Source: Bacteroidales bacterium (GTDB lineage: Bacteria > Bacteroidota > Bacteroidia > Bacteroidales > JAADGE01). Taken from it: DNA of 15,380 nt. The stretch covers positions 1 through 15,380 of the forward strand of contig JAOZQB010000055.1 in NCBI GenBank assembly GCA_029932445.1, written 5' to 3'. The notes beneath the pieces are model-generated. The model worked only from the letters and a program-made list of their open reading frames with translations, was not told the DNA's origin and made no database searches. The position numbers and the translations under genes were made by a program. Positions 7,941 to 14,190 of the stretch are shown here, one piece after another. Within the stretch, counting starts at the first letter, position 1. The number at the start of each line of letters is the position of its first letter.

Positions 7941-9413
7941 TTATCTTCTGCTGTAATTCGGTGCTTCTCTCGTTATGGTAATATCATGCGGGTGATTTTC
8001 AGTAACTCCCGCTGATGTTATTTTTACAAATTTTGCATGATGTAAATCTTCAATTATTTTTGTTCCGCAATAACCCATGCCGGCTCTTAATCCGCCTGTA
8101 AGTTGGTTTAATACTTCGTGTAATGTTCCTTTAAACGGAACTCTTCCGGAGATTCCTTCAGGTACTAATTTTTTAACATCTTCTTCAGTATCTTGAAAAT
8201 ACCTGTCTTTTGAACCTTCCTGCATGGCTTCCACAGATCCCATTCCGCGATAGGTCTTAAACTTACGACCTTGATAAATTATTGTGTCACCCGGAGATTC
8301 ATCAACGCCTGCAAGTAATGATCCTACCATGACTGAGGATGCTCCTGCTGCCAATGCTTTGACAATGTCACCTGAATAACGAATACCGCCGTCGGCAATG
8401 ACCGGTATTCCTGTTGATTTTAAAGCATCTGAAACATTATAAATGGCTGATAATTGAGGAACCCCGACACCGGCAATAATCCGTGTTGTGCAAATAGATC
8501 CCGGTCCGATACCTACTTTAACGGCGTCTGCTCCGGCTTTGGCCAAATCTTTTGCTGCTTGTGCCGTAGCAATGTTTCCTACGATAAAATCAATGTTTTT
8601 GTAACGTTTTTTTGCTTCTTTTAAAGTATTAATAACACCTTTTGAATGTCCGTGTGCCGTATCAATTACAATAGCATCTGCTCCGGCTTTGTATAAAGCA
8701 TCTATTCTGTCAAAAACATCATTAGTAACGCCTACACCTGCAGCAACTCTTAATCGACCCTTATCATCTTTACAAGAATTGGGACGATCTTTTGCTTTTG
8801 TAATATCTTTATAAGTTATTAAACCGACCAGTTTATAATTTTCATCAACAACGGGCAGTTTTTCAATTTTATATTTTTGAAGAATTTCTGATGCTTTCTC
8901 CAAATCTGTTGTTTGTGATGTTGTTATCAAGTTTTCGGAAGTCATTACATCTTTAATCTTTCGCTTAAAGCGTTTTTCAAAACGTAAATCTCTGTTGGTA
9001 ACAATGCCGATGAGTTTTTGATTAGCTTCAACCACCGGAATTCCGCCGATTTTATATTTCTTCATTAATATCAAAGCATCCTCAACCGTTTCTTCCGGTG
9101 AAATCGTAATCGGGTCGATTATCATTCCGTTTTCGGCACGTTTTACTTGTTTCACCTGTTGAGCTTGCCGTTCAATACTCATATTTTTATGAATAACCCC
9201 GATACCGCCTTCTCGTGCAATGGCAATAGCAAGCCAAGCTTCTGTTACTGTATCCATTGCAGCCGAAATAATGGGTGTATTCAAATCGATATTTCTGCTG
9301 AATTTTGATTGAATATTCGTTTCTCGCGGTAATACTTCCGAATATGCGGGCAAAAGCAGCACATCATCAAAAGTAAAGGCCTCGGAATTGATTTTTTCTG
9401 ATGTAAAAGACAT
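7941..9413 (-). CDS. guaB: IMP dehydrogenase
   Basis: GuaB oxidises IMP to XMP with NAD+, the first committed step of GMP synthesis, in the cytoplasm. The 490-residue length is standard. Visible landmarks are the N-terminal TFDDVLLLPAYS (residues 14-25), paired CBS domains (about 95-205), DTAHGHSKGV (251-260), the potassium and active-site loop GIGPGSICTT with catalytic Cys308, IADGGIRYSGD (339-349), the flap Arg-Tyr pair in DRYFQ (R404, Y405) and EGISGRVPFKG (419-429). All catalytic positions look intact. It is first in the six-gene - strand operon. The link of a purine gene to periplasmic folding factors is probably a promoter-sharing arrangement, not a shared pathway. Confidence 0.98.
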   Translation of the reverse strand: MSFTSEKINSEAFTFDDVLLLPAYSEVLPRETNIQSKFSRNIDLNTPIISAAMDTVTEAWLAIAIAREGGIGVIHKNMSIERQAQQVKQVKRAENGMIIDPITISPEETVEDALILMKKYKIGGIPVVEANQKLIGIVTNRDLRFEKRFKRKIKDVMTSENLITTSQTTDLEKASEILQKYKIEKLPVVDENYKLVGLITYKDITKAKDRPNSCKDDKGRLRVAAGVGVTNDVFDRIDALYKAGADAIVIDTAHGHSKGVINTLKEAKKRYKNIDFIVGNIATAQAAKDLAKAGADAVKVGIGPGSICTTRIIAGVGVPQLSAIYNVSDALKSTGIPVIADGGIRYSGDIVKALAAGASSVMVGSLLAGVDESPGDTIIYQGRKFKTYRGMGSVEAMQEGSKDRYFQDTEEDVKKLVPEGISGRVPFKGTLHEVLNQLTGGLRAGMGYCGTKIIEDLHHAKFVKITSAGVTENHPHDITITREAPNYSRR

Positions 9414-9455
9414 GCTTATATTTTAGAAAGAATATAAATTGTAAATATTAACCGA

Positions 9456-9463
9456 CAAAAATA
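9456..9463 (-). promoter_or_regulatory. candidate -7 element for the guaB operon
   Basis: On the - strand this reads TATTTTTG, a match to the Bacteroidota TAnnTTTG -7 box, 42 bases before the guaB ATG. No TTTG or TTG stands at the expected -33 distance. Its placement before the first gene of a long operon supports it, but single TAnnTTTG matches are not rare in DNA this AT-rich. Confidence 0.35.
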
Positions 9464-9540
9464 TAAATAATTGCTTTATAATGTATAATTTTCGGAATTA
9501 ATACATATTTGATTTCAGTAATATCAAAATTTGCCGGATA

Positions 9541-9697
9541 ATGGAAAATAATATTTTATACTCTGTGGGTTTATTCTTTAAACGATGATATTAACTTTGC
9601 AGTAAGCGTAAAGGTATTTGGTTCGATATTGTTGGTTTTATCAGGAATTGATTGGTTTATCAGAAGGAGGAGAAAAAGAAGAGAAACTAGGGACTAG
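9541..9697 (+). pseudogene. possible small membrane-protein ORF, frameshifted or decayed
   Basis: Reading frame from 9542 to the TAG at 9695 is open for 51 codons. It encodes a hydrophobic stretch (FAVSVKVFGSILLVLSGIDW) followed by an arginine/lysine-rich tail (FIRRRRKRRETRD), a textbook stop-transfer pattern. This frame has no ATG; only CTG (9563) or TTG (9629) are available. An ATG at 9541 lies in the neighbouring frame and gives MENNILYSVGLFFKR before TGA at 9586. Joining the two needs a +1 shift around 9580-9588. It may be a broken gene, a frameshifted one, or chance. I do not recognise a family. Confidence 0.25.
9592..9599 (+). promoter_or_regulatory. candidate -7 element upstream of the hydrolase lipoprotein gene
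   Basis: TAACTTTG followed by C fits the TAnnTTTG consensus exactly and would place transcription start near 9605, leaving a 5' leader of about 120 bases. There is no convincing -33 TTTG at the right distance. It falls inside the doubtful small ORF, so at most one of the two readings is likely to matter. Confidence 0.3.
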
Positions 9698-9706
9698 TAA
9701 TTAGTA
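9686..9706 (+). repeat. degenerate 7-bp tandem repeat, three units
   Basis: ACTAGGG, ACTAGTA and ATTAGTA stand head to tail at 9686, 9693 and 9700. The units share xxTAGxx. It starts in the last codons of the doubtful small ORF and ends 21 bases before the hydrolase gene. A second heptamer tract lies just after that gene. Confidence 0.45.
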
Positions 9707-9727
9707 TTTAATAAATTAATATTTGAT

Positions 9728-10996
9728 ATGGCTATGGGAAAAATTATTTTTTTATTGACAAATATTTTGGTGTTTTTTAGTTGTGGTTCGCAAAGCGAAA
9801 AAGTTAAAAATGATACGCATAAAAGGAAATCGGAAATTAATGTTGTTTTGGGGAATTATGAAGTTTTACAAAGCAAAAACCGGCAAAAAGCAAAGGAAAC
9901 CTTAATTGTTGTGATTGACCCGCACGGTAACGGGAAACTTGCTGTTTCTGAATTTAAAAAAATGACGGAAAATTTTGATTGTACGATAATCGGTTTGAAT
10001 GATGTTGAAAATAATATTCCTGATTTTGAAGAAAAGATTAAGAATGATATCAATTCGGTAAAAAGTAATCTTGATTTAAAAATAAAACATCTTTTTATTG
10101 CCGGATTTTCCGGCGGGGCTCGAATGGCTTTTCAGTATGCTCTTTCAAATTCTGCTGCCGGTGTGCTAATGTGCGGAGCCGGAATAAATATGAAAAATAT
10201 CGAAAGTTTAAAATTTCCGTCGGCAATGATTATCGGTACTCATGATTTTAATTTTATTGAGCAATATTATTCGCCGTATTCAGAAGTTGTTACTAATAAT
10301 AAAGTGTTGACTTTGCTTTTTGAAGGCACACATGAATGGCCTCCTGAAGACAATATCTTAACGGCAATGATTTTTCTTTTTCAGAAAAACGGGATTAACT
10401 CCGGCAAACAAATTTCGGATTACAAAATACAAGCTGATGACTGTTTGAACAACAAAGAATACTTTAAAGCATTCAAATCGTATGAGGCATATTATAAAAT
10501 GTGTAACGATGAAGAAAAAAAATCGGCAGAAACTGCTTTAAATAATTTGTTGAACAATTTGTCATTTAAGTCGTTTATAAAACAATACCAAGCATCATTA
10601 CAAAAAGAAATTGACCGGAATAATAAGTACATTCAACTTCTGAATAAAAATGATTTAAGTTTTTGGCATGATGAAGTCTTGAAAATAAATCATTTAAAAA
10701 AATCTGAAAATGCACTTGAAGCAGCATCTTATGCACGAACAAAAGCGTATTTGGGTATTGCAATGTATTCTTTTGTAAACAGAGAAATTACAAATCCTTG
10801 GAGTAAAACGGTTGATAAATATTTGAAAATATATGAAATGCTTGAACCTGAAAATTCGGATTTATGGTTTTTTAAATCCGTAAGGGAAAAGCAAAAAAAT
10901 AATTCCGCTTTAAGTGAAAAATATCTGAAACGTGCTTTTGCTTTCGGATTTAAAGACAGTATTAAAGCAAAAAAATACGGATTGATTAATGAATAA
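9728..10996 (+). CDS. lipoprotein with alpha/beta-hydrolase domain and TPR-like helical tail
   Basis: This 422-residue protein starts with a hydrophobic leader and a lipobox FFSC (Cys19), so it is probably a lipoprotein. Residues about 57-220 form an alpha/beta-hydrolase: strand LIVVIDPHG (59-67), nucleophile elbow GFSGGAR (Ser128), candidate acid Asp173 in IIGTHDF, and candidate His202 in FEGTHEW. This arrangement fits a dienelactone hydrolase/esterase-like enzyme. Residues about 228-415 are helical with TPR-like spacing (DDCLNNKEYFKAFKSYEAYYK; a final repeat ENSDLWFFKSVREKQKNNS followed by LSEKYLKRAFAFGF). Substrate is unknown. Met1 and Met3 are alternative starts. The gene is isolated: 314 bases follow guaB's start and 80 bases precede the MscS gene. 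Confidence 0.78.
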   Translation: MAMGKIIFLLTNILVFFSCGSQSEKVKNDTHKRKSEINVVLGNYEVLQSKNRQKAKETLIVVIDPHGNGKLAVSEFKKMTENFDCTIIGLNDVENNIPDFEEKIKNDINSVKSNLDLKIKHLFIAGFSGGARMAFQYALSNSAAGVLMCGAGINMKNIESLKFPSAMIIGTHDFNFIEQYYSPYSEVVTNNKVLTLLFEGTHEWPPEDNILTAMIFLFQKNGINSGKQISDYKIQADDCLNNKEYFKAFKSYEAYYKMCNDEEKKSAETALNNLLNNLSFKSFIKQYQASLQKEIDRNNKYIQLLNKNDLSFWHDEVLKINHLKKSENALEAASYARTKAYLGIAMYSFVNREITNPWSKTVDKYLKIYEMLEPENSDLWFFKSVREKQKNNSALSEKYLKRAFAFGFKDSIKAKKYGLINE

Positions 10997-11025
10997 TTGA
11001 CAATGAACAAATGACAATGAATATT
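10991..11025 (+). repeat. degenerate 7-bp tandem repeat, about five units
   Basis: GAATAAT, TGACAAT, GAACAAA, TGACAAT and GAATATT follow each other with a strict 7-base period; two units (10998-11004 and 11012-11018) are identical. The first unit carries the stop codon of the hydrolase gene. The motif resembles short heptamer tracts found between genes in several bacterial groups; its role is unknown. Confidence 0.5.
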
Positions 11026-11076
11026 TTTTTATTCAGATATCGAAAAGTTGATATATTTATACTTTAATATTATAAG

Positions 11077-11913
11077 ATGCTTGACAAAATATTATCATAC
11101 GATTTAATCGATTATCACAGTATTCATATTACTACTGAAGGTTTACTGAAATTAATTATTGTTTGGTTAGTAACAAAACTTGTTCTGATCCTGATAAAAA
11201 AAGCATTTAAAATATCCGGAAAAAAACGCTCTCTTGAACCCGAAGAATGGATGACATTTTTTATCATTATTAAATATTTTATTTGGTTGATCGGAATAAC
11301 CGTTATGCTGAACATTATCGGTGTGAATGTAACGATGTTGGTTGCCGGTTCTTCGGCATTATTAATCGGATTAGGAATTGGTATTCAGCATTTTTTGTAT
11401 GATTTATTTGCCGGTTTAATTCTGCTTTTTGAGAAAAAAATAACCATCGGAACAATTATAGAATTATCTGAAGGAAAGGTAATTAAAATAACAAATGTAA
11501 AAATGCGCTTTTCGGAAGGGATTGACAGAGATGATATTCGAATTATAATTCCGAATTCAAAATTATTAAGTAATCAAATTAATTTTTGGGAGCATAACAG
11601 TTCAAAATCACGATTTTCTTTGGATATAGGCGTTGCATACGGCAGTAATCCTGAATTAGTAAGTGATTTAATTATGAGAGCGGTAACGGAGCATAAAGAT
11701 TGCAGCAAAAACCCAAAACCTTTTGTTCGATTAGTTAATTTCGGTGATTCATCTTTAAATTTCACCTTGTTTTTTTGGAGCCAAAATAAATTCAGAATAA
11801 ATCAGGTAAAAAGTGATTTGAATAAACATATTTTGAATTTGTTTACCGAAAATAACATTCAAATTCCGTTTCCGCAAAGGGATATTCATATTATTCAGGA
11901 AGTTAAGAAATAA
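11077..11913 (+). CDS. MscS-family mechanosensitive ion channel
   Basis: This 278-residue inner-membrane channel opens under membrane tension to release solutes on osmotic downshock. Helices lie at about residues 22-42, 58-80 and 86-118. The third carries the small-residue pore pattern GSSALLIGLGIGIQH (91-105), followed by LYDLFAGLILLFEKKITIG, the diagnostic TM3-to-beta-domain junction. The soluble beta and alpha/beta domains follow (IIIPNSKLLSNQINFW at 156-171; FGDSSLNFTLFFW at 222-234) and end in IQIPFPQRDIHI (261-272), the usual C-terminal motif. It is a compact, three-helix MscS type. The gene's last 11 bases overlap the end of the convergent antiporter gene. A 5-bp dyad (ATATC 11037-11041, GATAT 11050-11054) sits in the leader, of unknown meaning. 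Confidence 0.95.
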   Translation: MLDKILSYDLIDYHSIHITTEGLLKLIIVWLVTKLVLILIKKAFKISGKKRSLEPEEWMTFFIIIKYFIWLIGITVMLNIIGVNVTMLVAGSSALLIGLGIGIQHFLYDLFAGLILLFEKKITIGTIIELSEGKVIKITNVKMRFSEGIDRDDIRIIIPNSKLLSNQINFWEHNSSKSRFSLDIGVAYGSNPELVSDLIMRAVTEHKDCSKNPKPFVRLVNFGDSSLNFTLFFWSQNKFRINQVKSDLNKHILNLFTENNIQIPFPQRDIHIIQEVKK

Positions 11914-12862
11914 CGGAATACGTGATATATGAAACATAAATGATTAAAAATATTATTCCTTCTGTTCTTGTAATTGTTTTTTTCCCGATTAGAATTGTTG
12001 TCAGAAATAATAATATACTTGCAATTCCGGCAATGATTAAATCAAAATTTATTTGAGCATTAAACGGTAAAGGACTTATCGTTGCCGTTGTTCCGAGAAT
12101 AAAGAAAACATTAAAAATATTAGAACCGATAATATTACCGATAATAATATCCGGTTTTTTCTTTCTTGCGGCAACAATTGAAGTTGCCAATTCAGGTAAG
12201 GATGTTCCTACGGCAATAATTGTCAGACCGATAACCCGTTCCGACATGCCCAATAGTTTTGCAATATTAACGGCACCGTCAATAAGGTATTTTCCTCCGA
12301 AATACAAACCTGTTAATCCGGCAAGTATAAAAAAAAGTGATTTCCAAAACGGTAATTCTTGAATATGTTCTTCAGTTTCTGCGGATAAATTTCCGTGTTT
12401 TGCAATTCCGAAAGTATATATTAAAAAAATAATTAAGAAACTTAACAAAATAAAACCGTCACTGCGTGAAATAAGGTTTGAATTTCCTTTATCAATAAGA
12501 ATATCATTGGCAAGAATTCCTAAAATGATTATAGCAAGTAAACTGAACGGAATTTCTTTCCATTTTGTATTATTCTGAATATGAATGGGATATATAACAG
12601 CAGCAATACCGACAATTAAAAAGATATTACTGATATTACTTCCCAAAACATTCCCGACAGCAATATCCGTTGAACCTTTAATTGCGGAAAAAATATTAAC
12701 AGTAAGTTCCGGTGCTGAAGTTCCGAATGCAACAATTGTAAGACCGATGACCAAATCATTAATCCCGAATTTTTTGGCAATTGCAGAAGCTCCGTTAACC
12801 AACCGGTCGGCACTGAAAATTATTAGTGCTGTTCCGCCGATTAAAAAAATAAAGTTTAACAT
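11903..12862 (-). CDS. calcium/sodium antiporter, CaCA family (YrbG type)
   Basis: This 319-residue inner-membrane protein exchanges Ca2+ for Na+ (or a related cation). It has about ten hydrophobic segments in two inverted halves. Each half carries the family's alpha-repeat: GLTIVAFGTSAPELTVN (residues 40-56) and GLTIIAVGTSLPELATS (212-228), with the ion-liganding Glu in S-x-P-E. Each is followed by G-N-x-x-G-S-N (GNVLGSNISN 70-79; GNIIGSNIFN 242-251). Length and motifs match bacterial YrbG-like antiporters. It follows the endonuclease-like gene by 13 bases, so the two are probably cotranscribed. Its 3' end overlaps the convergent MscS gene, with no hairpin between them. Family is certain; ion preference is inferred. 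Confidence 0.95.
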   Translation of the reverse strand: MLNFIFLIGGTALIIFSADRLVNGASAIAKKFGINDLVIGLTIVAFGTSAPELTVNIFSAIKGSTDIAVGNVLGSNISNIFLIVGIAAVIYPIHIQNNTKWKEIPFSLLAIIILGILANDILIDKGNSNLISRSDGFILLSFLIIFLIYTFGIAKHGNLSAETEEHIQELPFWKSLFFILAGLTGLYFGGKYLIDGAVNIAKLLGMSERVIGLTIIAVGTSLPELATSIVAARKKKPDIIIGNIIGSNIFNVFFILGTTATISPLPFNAQINFDLIIAGIASILLFLTTILIGKKTITRTEGIIFLIIYVSYITYSVIS

Positions 12863-12875
12863 AATTATTGATGTT

Positions 12876-13943
12876 TTAAAGTTCTATTTCGCAACTTACG
12901 GGATAATGATCCGAATAATTTTTCCGGATGCGTTTATACGATTTAGAAGTCATTTTTTTATCATACAATATAAAATCAATTCTGAACAGCGGTAAACTTT
13001 TTGCATAAGTATGCCCGATACCGATACTGCTTTCCTGAAAAGCATCTTTTAAATCATTTTTTAAGCTGTGATAAGTGAAAGAAACCGGAGTGTCGTTAAA
13101 ATCTCCGCAAACAATAACAGGATAGGGTGATGAGGCAATATGAGGTACTAAAGTTTCAACTTCTCTTGCTCTGATTTGATAGGCATCAAGCAATTTTGAA
13201 CCGATACCTTTTACACCCTCAATGTTTTTATCATTATTATTATCATTGATATTTTGCATAAATTCATAATCATTATCGCTTAAATGGATTGATGCTAAAT
13301 GAATGCCGTAAACTCTTACGGTATCTCTTTGTTTGACAATATCTGCATAAATACACTTTTGTTTGGTGGTGCCGACATCAACAAAACCGCTTGAAATAAT
13401 CGGATATTTACTGAAAATTGCATTCCCGGAATAACCGGTTTTATTTTTTGAAGATATGATATAATCTTTGGTTTTTTGAGCTTTTATTATTTTGCTTTGA
13501 AAATCAAACCCTTTTCGTGAATAAAATTCCTGCAAACAGATAACATCGGCATGTTCATTTGCAATAACATTAAACATATCATTTCCTGTATGATTTCCCG
13601 TCCAATTATATAAATCAAACATACGAACATTATAACTCATTATTTTTAACTGATTAACGGGAGCACTTATCACTTGTTTATTTCTGAAAGAATAATAATC
13701 ATCAATTCGGTACCAACTCAGAAGCAACGCAACTAATGAAATAAAGAAATGAGGTTTTTTATAAAATATTCTGAACAAGAGAAATAAAAAATTGATTATT
13801 ACCAGGAAAGGAAAAAATAAACCGGTTAAAGCCAAGTACGGAATGGTGTCCGGACTTATGAAAACAGATAAATCTGCAATGATAAGCAGAACGGCAAAAA
13901 GCCAATTCAGAAATACACCTGATTTAAAAAGAAGTTTTTTCAA
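12876..13943 (-). CDS. membrane-anchored endonuclease/exonuclease/phosphatase family protein
   Basis: This 355-residue protein has three N-terminal membrane segments (about residues 10-30, 35-60 and 66-80) followed by an endonuclease/exonuclease/phosphatase domain. The fold's metal and catalytic residues are all visible: Asn105 in MSYNVRMFD, Glu139 in VICLQEF, His215 in YGIHLAS, Asp281 and Asn283 in CGDFNDTP, Asp323 in RIDFILY, and Asp345-His346 in YSDHYP. The domain cleaves phosphoester bonds in nucleic acids, phosphoinositides or other phosphoesters; with a membrane anchor, a lipid or extracytoplasmic substrate is possible, but the sequence does not decide. A short Asn/Asp-rich loop (about 231-239) interrupts the domain. 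It heads a probable two-gene unit with the antiporter. Confidence 0.92.
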   Translation of the reverse strand: MKKLLFKSGVFLNWLFAVLLIIADLSVFISPDTIPYLALTGLFFPFLVIINFLFLLFRIFYKKPHFFISLVALLLSWYRIDDYYSFRNKQVISAPVNQLKIMSYNVRMFDLYNWTGNHTGNDMFNVIANEHADVICLQEFYSRKGFDFQSKIIKAQKTKDYIISSKNKTGYSGNAIFSKYPIISSGFVDVGTTKQKCIYADIVKQRDTVRVYGIHLASIHLSDNDYEFMQNINDNNNDKNIEGVKGIGSKLLDAYQIRAREVETLVPHIASSPYPVIVCGDFNDTPVSFTYHSLKNDLKDAFQESSIGIGHTYAKSLPLFRIDFILYDKKMTSKSYKRIRKNYSDHYPVSCEIEL

Positions 13944-13991
13944 AATTAAGTTTTATTATACTGCAATTCTAAAATAAACATCGTAAAAATA

Positions 13992-13999
13992 CAAATTTA
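13992..13999 (-). promoter_or_regulatory. candidate -7 element for the endonuclease-like/antiporter unit
   Basis: Read on the - strand this is TAAATTTG, an exact match to TAnnTTTG, 48 bases before the ATG at 13943. No clear -33 element is present at the expected distance. Confidence 0.38.
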
Positions 14000-14102
14000 A
14001 TTTATAAACTATTGTTTAGAAAAGTTATAAATTAGAATTTCGCACTTTATTTTTTTTATTATTAAGTATCAGAAACACAGCAAGTAATATATTGAAACAA
14101 AT

Positions 14103-14158
14103 GAATTCCGGTTGATATGACAAATATCATAGATATTACTGTGAGTAATTCGGAATTT
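14103..14158 (+). promoter_or_regulatory. possible three-way-junction or nested-dyad element upstream of the hoxF-like gene
   Basis: An outer stem pairs AATTCCG (14104-14110) with CGGAATT (14151-14157), extended by one G-T wobble (14103/14158). Inside are two further perfect 6-bp inverted repeats: TGATAT (14113-14118) with ATATCA (14124-14129), 5-base loop; and ATTACT (14135-14140) with AGTAAT (14144-14149), 3-base loop. Together they would fold as a small three-way junction ending 32 bases before the ATG. It could be an RNA leader element or tandem operator dyads. AT-rich stems are weak, so chance cannot be excluded. Confidence 0.35.
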
Positions 14159-14190
14159 TACATCAGAAAAAATTAAAAAACCGATATTAT

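Larger units (their letters stand above)
9414..9727. other. 314-base intergenic region between divergent guaB operon and hydrolase gene
   Basis: This region should hold promoters for both directions. It contains a candidate guaB -7 box (9456-9463), a + strand TAACTTTG (9592-9599) that matches the -7 consensus, a possible small or decayed membrane-protein ORF (9541-9697), and a short heptamer repeat (9686-9706). There is no tRNA, no CRISPR repeat and no clear terminator hairpin in it. Confidence 0.6.

Noticed and set aside
9665..9670. AGGAGG, a perfect Shine-Dalgarno-like sequence
   Set aside because: No start codon follows within a useful distance, and Bacteroidota rarely use such sites; here it is part of a run of Arg codons in the doubtful small ORF.
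10729..11010. 93-codon open frame on the - strand
   Set aside because: Antisense to the C-terminal helical tail of the hydrolase gene; no family features.
12585..12995. 136-codon open frame on the + strand
   Set aside because: It is antisense to the antiporter's first alpha-repeat and to the end of the endonuclease-like gene; its composition mirrors those membrane segments.
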